64,000 nt of DNA. It comes from Thalassotalea insulae. Its GTDB lineage: Bacteria > Pseudomonadota > Gammaproteobacteria > Enterobacterales > Alteromonadaceae. The notes beneath the pieces were generated by a model. The model saw only the letters and a program-made list of their open reading frames with translations. It had not been told where the DNA came from and did not search any database. The position numbers were made by a program, and so were the translations under genes. The DNA is taken from positions 3,658,001-3,722,000 of the forward strand of contig NZ_BSST01000001.1 in the NCBI RefSeq assembly GCF_030161395.1. Reading direction: 5' to 3'. This document shows positions 16,486 to 24,473 of this stretch, piece after piece. The stretch's first letter is position 1. Every line of letters begins with the position of its first letter.

Positions 16486-17697
16486 TTAAAAATAATATGA
16501 AAGCTCAATGTTAATGAAGCTGTCATTTTTATAGGCAGAAACAACTTCTTGAGGATCTTCTTCAATGAACCATTGACCTTCGATGGTTAGTTTCCAGCTT
16601 TCGCTTATCCGGGATTCAAATTCTGCTCTTACAGTGCTTAAGCCTTTATCTCTATCAACATAAGCACCAATGAGAGCAGATGTATTGTCAAAATCATTGA
16701 GCGCTATCCGGCTGCCAATGAAAATATCGTTATTAAATACGGTTGGATAAACGCTTTTATCTCGGTGATCTTTTAGTTTCTCTATTAACAGTCCTACATC
16801 AATGTCTGAGTCTTTTAGTTGATAAAAGGTATACTCAAATCCTGCAACATAGGCTGAAAAGGTCTTTCCCTGACCTTCTCTTAAAATACCTTCGAACTTC
16901 AACAGTAGCGCCTCATCCGTGTATTGTAAGTCAAGCCCTAATTGATTGATGTTGGAGTAGAATGCAGTATATTCATTGTTAGCATATAAAATGCTGGGCT
17001 CTCTGTTTATACCGTTAAAGTAATGAACACCTAAGTCGAAATCACCGATAAAGTGTGAATAGCGAAGCGCTAACTCGGGGCGCCATTGTTCACTGTTGCT
17101 TTGATAACGAGCATGGTTAATTGTTGTCACGTTACTTCTTAAACGTCCCTGTGACTCTGGTAGTGCTCGTTCTCGAAACCCCGTCATGATGATAAAACTA
17201 AACTCGCCTATATCTAGTTGTTTATTGGCTTGTAGCATAAATTGACCAAGAAAGGATTCTTCAGTTACATCTTCATGAGCATCAATCTGATTAATGATAT
17301 TTACTAGATGTCTTGATTCTGTGACTCCCCAAAATACTTGATTTATACCTAGCGTTAGATGTAAATCGTTGTCACTGTATTTTAAATATGCTTCTTTTAG
17401 GTCAAATTTGTTTCGATCATTATCTCTACTATCCAAGCGTAAGGACGGCATGACTTGAATTTTGCAATCTTGATTGCAGGCGAGCCAATTTAATTCTGGC
17501 TCTGCAGATATGGAGATTTGATTACCTTCAAGTTGACTTGCCCAAGCCGCTGGCTCGGGAAAGTACCTAGAGTTTATCGAAATCGAGCCAGTTATGTTCA
17601 ACTCATTATGGTCATTAGTAACTTGTGTCGCAGCTAGCGGTAAGCTAGCTGTTATCGAAATGAAAGATACTAAGAATATTTGCGGTAAAAGTTTCAT
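16486..17697 (-). CDS. Outer-membrane beta-barrel protein of the exporter operon
   Basis: Signal peptide from the ATG at 17697 (MKLLPQIFLVSFISITASLP), chosen because AAAGGTG lies 6 nt upstream. The mature part has alternating beta-strand patterns throughout (LELNWLACNQD, DLHLTLGINQVFWG, ELALRYSHFIGDFDLGVHYF) and ends in IELSYYF, a terminal aromatic typical of Bam substrates. It resembles DUF1302-like or alginate-export-like porins, but the family is not certain. It follows the LolA-like gene by 16 nt and could be the outer-membrane partner or cargo of the RND-type exporter. Confidence 0.7.
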   Translation of the reverse strand: MKLLPQIFLVSFISITASLPLAATQVTNDHNELNITGSISINSRYFPEPAAWASQLEGNQISISAEPELNWLACNQDCKIQVMPSLRLDSRDNDRNKFDLKEAYLKYSDNDLHLTLGINQVFWGVTESRHLVNIINQIDAHEDVTEESFLGQFMLQANKQLDIGEFSFIIMTGFRERALPESQGRLRSNVTTINHARYQSNSEQWRPELALRYSHFIGDFDLGVHYFNGINREPSILYANNEYTAFYSNINQLGLDLQYTDEALLLKFEGILREGQGKTFSAYVAGFEYTFYQLKDSDIDVGLLIEKLKDHRDKSVYPTVFNNDIFIGSRIALNDFDNTSALIGAYVDRDKGLSTVRAEFESRISESWKLTIEGQWFIEEDPQEVVSAYKNDSFINIELSYYF

Positions 17698-17713
17698 CGT
17701 GTTCACCTTTAAG

Positions 17714-18523
17714 TTAAAGCCTTTTTAAGGTTCCTTTGACAAAGTCTCCTTCATTAAGTCCGACATCAAAGGTGAAGTCTGAAAATATTAGGTCGGTACT
17801 TTTATGTGTTTGCTCATTGGTCATGGTTATAAGCAATGCTCGCCAAAACTTGTTGTTGTACAGCTTGTAGTTGCTTAGCTTCTGAGTCTTAAGTAATTGA
17901 CCTTTCCTATCGTAGTACTCTATTTTTATCGGTTGAGAATTTGCTTGACTCACCCAGCCAATCTGCTTGGTATAGCCTGAATTTTTATAAAGCGGATAAC
18001 GTTCTATCACATCACAAGTACTCTCACCGCAGGGCTCAGCTTTTAACCATTTGTATTGATACTTATTCAGCTCTTGCCCGGTAATATCTTCAAAGGAGAA
18101 TTCAGAACCGACAAAAGGTCCTGATTTATTCTTCGAGGATATGCGTTTTGTTCTTTTTAACGCGGGTAAGTAGAGCCATTGGTTGTCAGGTTCTAATATT
18201 TTTGCGTGTGATAATAATGCCGTGCCATTAACATCGGCAGGTTTTGAAAAAATAATCAAACTTTTATCACCGACACTTTCATCTGGCATTTCAAATGTCC
18301 AAATTTCCAATGTTCTGGCCGATTCATTGCCAGATGCATTTCTTAACACCATATTCAGCTTTACTTGACTGCTAGCAAAACCACGATCACTTCTGTCGGA
18401 CTTTTTAGCAATTTCATAGCCTTTTTGTTGGGCATCAATAGCATGAGCATTTGTAATGACAAGCATGAATACGCAAATTAACGATAAGCAACTAGGCAGC
18501 TTGTTGAGTAAGAATGTTTTCAT
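17714..18523 (-). CDS. LolA-like outer-membrane lipoprotein-sorting protein
   Basis: Signal peptide ending at NAHA, then a LolA/LolB-like half-barrel of the PF17131 type, recognised by YLPALKRTKRISSKNKSGPF and VGSEFSFEDITG and by the late TNEQTHKSTDLIFSDFTFDVG region. Such proteins are usually encoded beside MMPL/RND transporters and probably carry a lipid or hydrophobic ligand through the periplasm. The gene overlaps the exporter gene by 32 nt, which supports joint function. Distinct from the housekeeping LolB at 57284. Confidence 0.85.
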   Translation of the reverse strand: MKTFLLNKLPSCLSLICVFMLVITNAHAIDAQQKGYEIAKKSDRSDRGFASSQVKLNMVLRNASGNESARTLEIWTFEMPDESVGDKSLIIFSKPADVNGTALLSHAKILEPDNQWLYLPALKRTKRISSKNKSGPFVGSEFSFEDITGQELNKYQYKWLKAEPCGESTCDVIERYPLYKNSGYTKQIGWVSQANSQPIKIEYYDRKGQLLKTQKLSNYKLYNNKFWRALLITMTNEQTHKSTDLIFSDFTFDVGLNEGDFVKGTLKRL

Positions 18524-20885
18524 GATCTTCTCCTGATGTTTGTGTATTTGGACGGGTTAATAAAATAGAAGGCAATAGGAAGAAATCGACGATCAACGCT
18601 ACCAAAATGGCAAGTGACGTTAAAATTCCCATTTCTGCGGTAATTTTGAAAGAGGACAGCGCAAGTACACTAAAGCCTATCGTTAAAATAATGGCATTGG
18701 CTGCTACTGCTGTACCTACAGTATGATATGCATAACGCACCGCATCTTCGGTTGTTAATTTTTGCTCTGTTAACGCCCTTAAGTACTTAGTAAGTAAATG
18801 CACAGTGTTATCAACAATAATGCCGAGTGAAGTAGCGGATACCGTTGCTGCGGCCATGCCTACTTGGCCAACAAGTAAGCTCCAGAGTCCAAATGTAATA
18901 ATTAACGGGGCGATATTAGGGATAAGACTTAGCAATCCGTAGCGAATACTCTGTAGCGTAAACATCATGATTATTGCTATTAAGCACACGGCGACTAGAT
19001 TGCCACCTATCATGTCAATAATGTTGCGCTCAGAAATAAAGGAAAATAGGTAGGTTGCTCCCGTTGCATAACCTTGATTTTGGCGATTGTTTGCTTGCCA
19101 CCAATTATCAATTTCTGTTAAAAAATGACGGGTTTCTTTCGTGGTTATATCGTCTAGAGTGATAGTGACACGTGTTGATGACTTATCAATATCAATACGA
19201 TCATTAGTGTCTAAACCAAATGGCAATGACATTTCATATAACAGTAAATATTGAGCAGCTAACTCTCGATTATCCGTTAGTCGATAATATGCTTGGTTAT
19301 CGCCATGCATATTTTTATTCAGACGCTTTATAATGTCGCTGTAGGAGTATACATGTCTTACTTGATGTTGTTCTCTTAACCACTGAGTAAATTGCGCTAA
19401 GCGGTGTAAATATTCAGGCTCACTGATGCCACCTGCTTTACCAGAAGGGACTGAATATTCTAATAGGTACAAACCGGTTAAATTATCTCTGGCAAATTCA
19501 GCATCACCTCTAAATTCAACACGATGATCAAAATATTCTATCCATTGATCATCTAAGTTAATCATCGGGATCGCGCTTAATAATGCGATGGTAACCAATG
19601 TTGAAATGACCAAGGTTTTCTTTGTATGTTTGATAACAAACTCTGTTACCTTCATTACTAACTGTTGTAGTAATGAGTTGTTTTGCTGTTTATGTTGAGC
19701 AGACTTTTTAACCGTCAATGGTAAAAGGGTTAACATGACTGGAAACAGTGTCAAAGAGAGCAACCATGCCGTCGCAATACCGACAGCGGAAATGTTTCCT
19801 AACACGTTAAATGGTGGCGCATCCGAAAAATTTAGGGCGAGAAAACCAATAATAGTGGTTAAACTGGTTATCGATACGGCAAGAAAATTGACTTTAATGC
19901 TTTCTGTTACGGCGGCAATTTTGTTGTCGCCATACTTAAGGCGTTGCATTACTGTCATTAGGATATGGATAGAGTCAGCAATAGCTAAGGTTAGAATAAC
20001 TACTGGCGCACTGCCTGAAAATGGAGATACGGTTAAGCCTGTCCAACCAGCAACCCCCATTGCAACCATAGTAGCTAAGTTGATGACTATCACAGTAGCT
20101 ATTGTTGCTGAAATGCTTCTAAATATTAGCCAAGTAATAAAAACCAGCAGTAAAAACATGGGACCGAATAAGGTTTTTGCATCAGTTACGGTCGCTTCTG
20201 CAAATGCACCATTTAATGCTGATACGCCGGTAATGGCAAAATCAATATTCGGGTTGTCTGATTTAAATTTGTTAACGAGCTCTCTGGTATAGTTAAGTGA
20301 TTCAGGTACTTCAGATAACTTAATATTGGGGTACTGGAGGGTAATATTGATCCCTGTAGCTTTTTTATCTAATGCGATCAAACGTCCTTTTAATAAGGGT
20401 TCTGATAACGCAATGTTAATACGTTTGGTGAGCTCATTTGCTGAAAGCTCTTTAGCACTTTCAATAAGATTTTCTACGATTAGTTCATCTTCTTGTGCAA
20501 AAGTGTGCTGAAAGTTGGTGAGGGAGTCGACCCTGCTCGCGTATGGAATAGACCAAGACTCTTGGGTTAGTGCCTCAACAACTGACATCACTGAAGCATT
20601 ATCTATCTCGCCTTCTTTAGGTTTTATTACGATAAGAAAATTATCATTTTTGCTATAGGTCGCTTCAAACTGCTCGAATTTTTTTAGATCAGGGTTATTA
20701 TCACTAAAAAATACACGATAGTTATTTGAAACGTCTAATTTGGTTATGCCAGCTGTTAATACCGCGCATAAAGAAAGTGAAATAATAATGGTGAGCCACC
20801 GGTATTTCAAAATCACTTCAGCCCAATAGAGGGCAAACCGATCGACCCTGTTGCTTGAGCCTGTCTTAAATATTTGTAAACTCAT
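18492..20885 (-). CDS. RND/MMPL-family exporter
   Basis: A 797-residue inner-membrane transporter with the twofold RND/MMPL plan: TM1 (WLTIIISLSLCAVLTAGI), a periplasmic domain, five to six spans (about 225-400), another span near 420, a second periplasmic domain and a final bundle (about 630-785). VILTLAIADSIHILMTVMQR carries the TM4-like acidic motif and SLGIIVDNTVHLLTKYL the matching position in the second half. It is of the hydrophobe-transporter type rather than AcrB length. Start after AGGTGA. First gene of an operon with LolA-like, beta-barrel and small coiled-coil genes. An HxlR operator candidate lies at 21065-21081. Confidence 0.88.
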   Translation of the reverse strand: MSLQIFKTGSSNRVDRFALYWAEVILKYRWLTIIISLSLCAVLTAGITKLDVSNNYRVFFSDNNPDLKKFEQFEATYSKNDNFLIVIKPKEGEIDNASVMSVVEALTQESWSIPYASRVDSLTNFQHTFAQEDELIVENLIESAKELSANELTKRINIALSEPLLKGRLIALDKKATGINITLQYPNIKLSEVPESLNYTRELVNKFKSDNPNIDFAITGVSALNGAFAEATVTDAKTLFGPMFLLLVFITWLIFRSISATIATVIVINLATMVAMGVAGWTGLTVSPFSGSAPVVILTLAIADSIHILMTVMQRLKYGDNKIAAVTESIKVNFLAVSITSLTTIIGFLALNFSDAPPFNVLGNISAVGIATAWLLSLTLFPVMLTLLPLTVKKSAQHKQQNNSLLQQLVMKVTEFVIKHTKKTLVISTLVTIALLSAIPMINLDDQWIEYFDHRVEFRGDAEFARDNLTGLYLLEYSVPSGKAGGISEPEYLHRLAQFTQWLREQHQVRHVYSYSDIIKRLNKNMHGDNQAYYRLTDNRELAAQYLLLYEMSLPFGLDTNDRIDIDKSSTRVTITLDDITTKETRHFLTEIDNWWQANNRQNQGYATGATYLFSFISERNIIDMIGGNLVAVCLIAIIMMFTLQSIRYGLLSLIPNIAPLIITFGLWSLLVGQVGMAAATVSATSLGIIVDNTVHLLTKYLRALTEQKLTTEDAVRYAYHTVGTAVAANAIILTIGFSVLALSSFKITAEMGILTSLAILVALIVDFFLLPSILLTRPNTQTSGEDHENILTQQAA

Positions 20886-21232
20886 TTTATCACCTGCCAG
20901 TTTGTTAAAAGCTTTTTCGATATCACAGCAAGTTAGTGGTTATCGTCATATTACGGACTACACGTTAATGCTTTAGTTAGTGCCATAACGTTTGTTACAA
21001 CATCGATCGAATAAGCGCTTCGTTGATTTGAGTTACAGTGTGATTTAGGAAGGAAAAATTAAATAGTACAATAAATGTACTGCACCTTTTATTAGGATTT
21101 ATTGCTGATCTTTGACAGTGTTTAGAGCTGTAAGTGTGTTAAACAGGTGTGACTTTATTGCTATAGGCAGAGTCGTTAACCAAACGGATAACGGAAACAT
21201 ATATTGAGTGGCGATAGTCAGTAAAGCTGGTG
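20886..21232. other. 347-bp region between exporter operon and HxlR gene
   Basis: Leader of the leftward exporter operon and downstream region of the leftward regulator gene. It contains the 17-bp palindrome at 21065-21081. No gene or terminator was recognised elsewhere in it. Confidence 0.6.
21065..21081. promoter_or_regulatory. Predicted HxlR operator, exporter operon
   Basis: Seventeen-base palindrome with 6-bp arms AGTACA and TGTACT and a 5-bp spacer, 180 bp upstream of the exporter start. It is the exact reverse complement of the site at 22035-22051, on the other side of the regulator gene. Two identical long palindromes flanking one regulator strongly suggest binding sites; that HxlR is the binder is inference. 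Confidence 0.75.
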
Positions 21233-21910
21233 CTAGCGAGCAGCTTTAATATCTGCGTAGTAATTTGTCCCCAGCCAATTGATCATATTTTGTCTTAAGT
21301 AGTCGTTTCCCGAGGCTTTTAAGTGGCCAGCTCGCATCTCTTTCATTAAGGTAGTATCCCCCATCCAAATTTCAGCGAGAGTTTTTAATTTGGTCGATAT
21401 CACTAAGTCGACATCATAACCTTGATCCTTCAAACAAACATCTACGTCGTCATTTGATATTACCAGCCAAAAGTTCCTAAATTTAGAAGTGAAGTTAGTA
21501 AAGACAAATTGTATTACCGTGCGAGGGTGTTTAAAAACACTGGTGTCGATATTTCTATGGATATCCCACATTAACATGGAAGGATCTAAATCTTTTTCTG
21601 ATAAATCACTTCTCACCCATTTATGTCCCCAGGCACCCATCTGCATTATTACTGGCATTAACTCATGGCCAGCCTCGGAAAGATGGTAACTAACATGACT
21701 TTGTTGTTCTTTTCTTAACACGATTCCGTGATGTTCCAAAGATTTCAATCGGGTGGATAACAATGTGGGTGAAATAAGCGGCATACCTTTTCTTAAGTCA
21801 TTAAAACTATTACTGCCCATATGAAGTTCACGAATGATCAAATGTGTCCATCTTTCTCCCAACACTTCTGAAGCCTTAGCGATAGGGCAAAACTGTCCAT
21901 AACCTTTCAT
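21233..21910 (-). CDS. HxlR-family transcriptional regulator with SCP2-like C-terminal domain
   Basis: Winged-helix regulator: residues 1-110 show the HxlR pattern, with Cys8 in GQFCPIAKASEVLGERWT, NSFNDLRKGMPLISPTLLST and LRKEQQSHVSYHLSEAG. Residues of about 125-220 resemble an SCP2/sterol-carrier-like ligand pocket (TLAEIWMGDTTLMKEMRAGH). Cys8 is the conserved redox-sensing position in several HxlR proteins, so it may respond to electrophiles or oxidants and bind a hydrophobic ligand. It lies between the two operons it probably controls and has a degenerate operator 59 bp upstream. Confidence 0.88.
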   Translation of the reverse strand: MKGYGQFCPIAKASEVLGERWTHLIIRELHMGSNSFNDLRKGMPLISPTLLSTRLKSLEHHGIVLRKEQQSHVSYHLSEAGHELMPVIMQMGAWGHKWVRSDLSEKDLDPSMLMWDIHRNIDTSVFKHPRTVIQFVFTNFTSKFRNFWLVISNDDVDVCLKDQGYDVDLVISTKLKTLAEIWMGDTTLMKEMRAGHLKASGNDYLRQNMINWLGTNYYADIKAAR

Positions 21911-21968
21911 TTTTCACACCTTATGTTGTTACCTTTTATCAATATAGATAATAACACTTGTTATAACT

Positions 21969-21985
21969 AGTACATTTTCTGTAGT
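21969..21985. promoter_or_regulatory. Degenerate copy of the HxlR palindrome, regulator promoter
   Basis: Matches the palindrome at 22035-22051 at 14 of 17 positions by hand count; the left arm is intact and the right arm is damaged. It lies 59 bp upstream of the regulator start, as expected for weak autoregulation. An additional near-palindrome with ATAACA/TGTTAT arms sits beside it at 21951-21964. Confidence 0.5.
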
Positions 21986-22034
21986 TAATTGTTAAAAAAA
22001 TTCAGAGTCAGAGAAACACTGAATTTTTCAGATT

Positions 22035-22051
22035 AGTACATTTATTGTACT
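22035..22051. promoter_or_regulatory. Predicted HxlR operator, methyltransferase operon
   Basis: Palindrome AGTACATTTATTGTACT, 70 bp upstream of the methyltransferase start and identical to the reverse complement of 21065-21081. Its position suits repression near the promoter. Confidence 0.75.
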
Positions 22052-22120
22052 AGTTTACTTTGAGTCTAAAGCGCAAAGTATTTACTTAAGACAACCACCA
22101 ATGAAATGAGGTAAGTGAAT

Positions 22121-22957
22121 ATGGACTCGAATGTAGTTAAAAATACATCTGCCATTGATGTGTTAAAAGCGAAACACAAATTAACGTGGGAAGAAGGTAA
22201 CTATGCTTATTTTGCAAAATTCATGGAAGCAGGAGCATTGGAAATTCTCAATCAATGGCAATTAGGAGAAAACACATCATTACTGGATATTGGATGTGGC
22301 GCTGGCCAAACAGCGATCCCAGCAGCCAGAAAAGGTCACAAGGTGACTGGAATTGATATTGCAGAAAATACCATAGCGATTGCTCGCCAAAGAGCAAACA
22401 AGGAGCAACTTGATGTGATATTCGATATTGGTGACGCGGAGTTATTGCCCTATGAAAATGAGAGCTTTGATAATGTTATTTCAATGTTCGGTGCCATGTT
22501 TGCTCCTCGCCCAGAAAGAGTCGTACAAGAGTTTTTTAGGGTACTAAAACCTGGGGGCAAGTTGTTTATGGTTAATTGGCGAGACAATAGCCTGCCAGCT
22601 CGTATGTTTAAGCGACTTTCTCAGCTTGCTCCTGCAAATCAAAAAATTGAGTCTCCTTTGTTGTGGGGAGATGAAAAAACAGTAATAAAGCGGCTACATG
22701 GCTATTTTAATGATATCAAGTTGACTCATGGTGTTTATTCACAATGGGCGTTTCCTGGGTCACCATCAGACGTTGTCAGTATCTTTAAAGAGTTTTTTGG
22801 CCCTGTTCGTAAAGCATTTAGTCAAATAGAAGATGATAAAGCACAGCAACTGCAAGCAGATATTGAAACGATGTTTATTGAAAATTGCCAGCAGCAAAAC
22901 GATGTCACCACGATTATCGGTGGTCATTATTTACAGATTATTGCGACTAAGCAGTAG
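22121..22957 (+). CDS. Class I SAM-dependent methyltransferase
   Basis: Rossmann-fold methyltransferase of the UbiE/Methyltransf_11-25 type: motif I LLDIGCGAGQTAIPAA, motif II acidic VTGIDIAENTI, DAELLPYENESFDNVISMFG and the post-motif RVLKPGGKLFMVNW. The ATG at 22121 follows GAGGTAA at good spacing and is preferred to a GTG six bases earlier. The substrate is probably a small molecule but is unknown. First gene of a rightward operon with a Tag-like protein and a MAPEG protein, under a predicted HxlR operator. S- or O-methylation of a toxic compound would fit the context but is inference. Confidence 0.88.
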   Translation: MDSNVVKNTSAIDVLKAKHKLTWEEGNYAYFAKFMEAGALEILNQWQLGENTSLLDIGCGAGQTAIPAARKGHKVTGIDIAENTIAIARQRANKEQLDVIFDIGDAELLPYENESFDNVISMFGAMFAPRPERVVQEFFRVLKPGGKLFMVNWRDNSLPARMFKRLSQLAPANQKIESPLLWGDEKTVIKRLHGYFNDIKLTHGVYSQWAFPGSPSDVVSIFKEFFGPVRKAFSQIEDDKAQQLQADIETMFIENCQQQNDVTTIIGGHYLQIIATKQ

Positions 22958-22992
22958 CATTGGTTTACAGCGAGGATAATTGAGGTAAGACG

Positions 22993-23679
22993 ATGGTTTT
23001 ATATGAGACCTTTAAGCAAATTTATCAAAGAGCTTGTCAAAGAAAAGGTGGCGAACAAACGCTTTTAACTATGTTGAGTCAGCCGTTACCGCCCGAAAAA
23101 ATTGCTTCATTGTCAGATGCAGATATTTTATCTGCGCTGACAAAGGCAATATTCCAGGCTGGGTTTAATTGGCAACAAATTAATGACAAATGGCCGCACT
23201 TTGAAGTTGCCTTTTTAAACTTTGATTTGGCTGAGTTACAACATAAAGATGAGCTATGGTATGCCCGTTTACAGCAAAACACGCAAATTGTTAGAAATAG
23301 CAAAAAGATTTTAGCCGTTAAACAAAACGTTAAATTAATTGCTGATTTGAGTGAGAAGTATGGCTCTAGTGCCGTTTTTATTGCTAACTGGCCAGGTGAT
23401 GAAATTATTGGTTTGTGGCAATACTTAAAACAACATGGTAGTAGGCTAGGCGGTATTACAGGAGCTCGGGCTCTTAGAACGCTCGGTAAGGATACTTTTA
23501 TTCTTTCCCCTGATGTTGAAGGCTACCTTGCTGAGCATCAAATCATTACCGGAAATATTGCTAGTCAATCTAATCAACAAAAAGCCCAGTCGTTTTTCAA
23601 TGAGCTTAAAGCGCAAAGTAATTTCTCGCTGCAAGCACTTAGTCAACTTGTTGCCTTATCTTATGAAGGGGATGGTTGA
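22993..23679 (+). CDS. DNA-3-methyladenine glycosylase I (Tag)-like protein
   Basis: Resembles Tag: FQAGFNWQQINDKWPHFEVAF matches the family's FQAGLxW-(17)-F segment, IVRNSKKILAVKQN its IIRNxxKIxAxxxNA, and a late LRTLGKDTFILSPDVEGYL follows. Tag excises 3-methyladenine from DNA. The usual N-terminal RCxW zinc/start motif is absent here (MVLYETFKQIYQRACQRKGG instead), and the C-terminal zinc ligands are not evident, so activity may differ from true Tag. It follows the methyltransferase by 35 nt in an operon. An alkylation-repair role would suit an operon dealing with methylating or alkylating chemistry; this is inference. Confidence 0.7.
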   Translation: MVLYETFKQIYQRACQRKGGEQTLLTMLSQPLPPEKIASLSDADILSALTKAIFQAGFNWQQINDKWPHFEVAFLNFDLAELQHKDELWYARLQQNTQIVRNSKKILAVKQNVKLIADLSEKYGSSAVFIANWPGDEIIGLWQYLKQHGSRLGGITGARALRTLGKDTFILSPDVEGYLAEHQIITGNIASQSNQQKAQSFFNELKAQSNFSLQALSQLVALSYEGDG

Positions 23680-23755
23680 GATCAATAATACAGAATGAAA
23701 TGTTTAATCTAAATTTTTTAATGTAATGAGACACAAATTAATGAGGACGAGTTAA

Positions 23756-24163
23756 ATGCAAACAACATATTTTTATCTTGCTGCGAGCGGCATATTAACC
23801 GTAGTTTTATGGGCACCTTATATTGTTAATCGCTTATTAGAATGGGGGATTGCTGATTTTATAAGAAACTACCGAGATGATTTTCCCGCATCAATGCAAG
23901 TAAAATCTACTTGGGCGACGCGGGCGCAAAGAGCTCACTTAAACCTTGTTGAAACCTTACCTGCTTTTGTTGCTGTTATTGTGGCGGCGAGCTTTAATTC
24001 CAATGTGAATGTTGAATACGTTAACTTATGGGCGACAATTTTCTTCTATGCTCGCGTTTGTCATGCGTTGGTTTATATTTTGGGGACTGCTTATATTCGT
24101 ACTCCTATATACCTTATTTCATGGCTGTCGGTCATAATAATTGGCTGTGAGACTATCTTTTAA
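23756..24163 (+). CDS. MAPEG-family membrane protein
   Basis: A 135-residue integral membrane protein with four hydrophobic segments and the MAPEG signature RAQRAHLNLVETLPAFVAV, then FFYARVCHALVYILG. The family includes microsomal glutathione S-transferase and glutathione peroxidase-like enzymes that act on lipophilic electrophiles. It is preceded by GAGGACGAG and followed by a terminator at 24185, so it ends the HxlR-controlled operon. Whether it is catalytic cannot be told from sequence. Confidence 0.85.
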   Translation: MQTTYFYLAASGILTVVLWAPYIVNRLLEWGIADFIRNYRDDFPASMQVKSTWATRAQRAHLNLVETLPAFVAVIVAASFNSNVNVEYVNLWATIFFYARVCHALVYILGTAYIRTPIYLISWLSVIIIGCETIF

Positions 24164-24184
24164 TAGTTGATAATGTTTGAAAGG

Positions 24185-24219
24185 ATAGGAGAGCATCGTT
24201 TATATGTTGTCCTATTTTT
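24185..24219 (+). terminator. Rho-independent terminator after the MAPEG gene
   Basis: Stem ATAGGA (24185-24190) with TCCTAT (24210-24215), extended inward by about five pairs past one mismatch, followed by a run of T. It ends the methyltransferase operon. The rest of the 310-bp gap before rimO is AT-rich and holds only the rimO promoter. Confidence 0.7.
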
Positions 24220-24424
24220 AACGATATAAATGTTATTTATTTATATAAATCATTACGCTTTTAATTTATGGCCGTGAGGTTTGTAGGTAAATTTAAAACA
24301 AGAGAAGCCGTGGGTGTAGTGGTAGCTTAAATTTTTTAATTGTAGCTAAGCCAATTTTTTATTTGTAAAAATATGGGAACATTATTCAGCTATTATAAAC
24401 AATGAAAATTGCTTGTTTTTCCCG

Positions 24425-24430
24425 TATAAT
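24425..24430 (+). promoter_or_regulatory. Probable rimO promoter (-10 element)
   Basis: A perfect TATAAT 44 bp before the rimO start, followed by a GC-rich CCGCGC discriminator. No good -35 hexamer at 16-18 bp spacing; AT-rich upstream DNA may compensate. Confidence 0.5.
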
Positions 24431-24473
24431 CCGCGCACTTTAAATTTTGCTTTATTTTTAACCAAGGTAGCTA

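Noticed and set aside
19735..20292. 185-codon plus-strand frame opposite the RND exporter
   Set aside because: A shadow of the exporter gene: its composition mirrors the hydrophobic codons of the real gene and it has no ribosome site.
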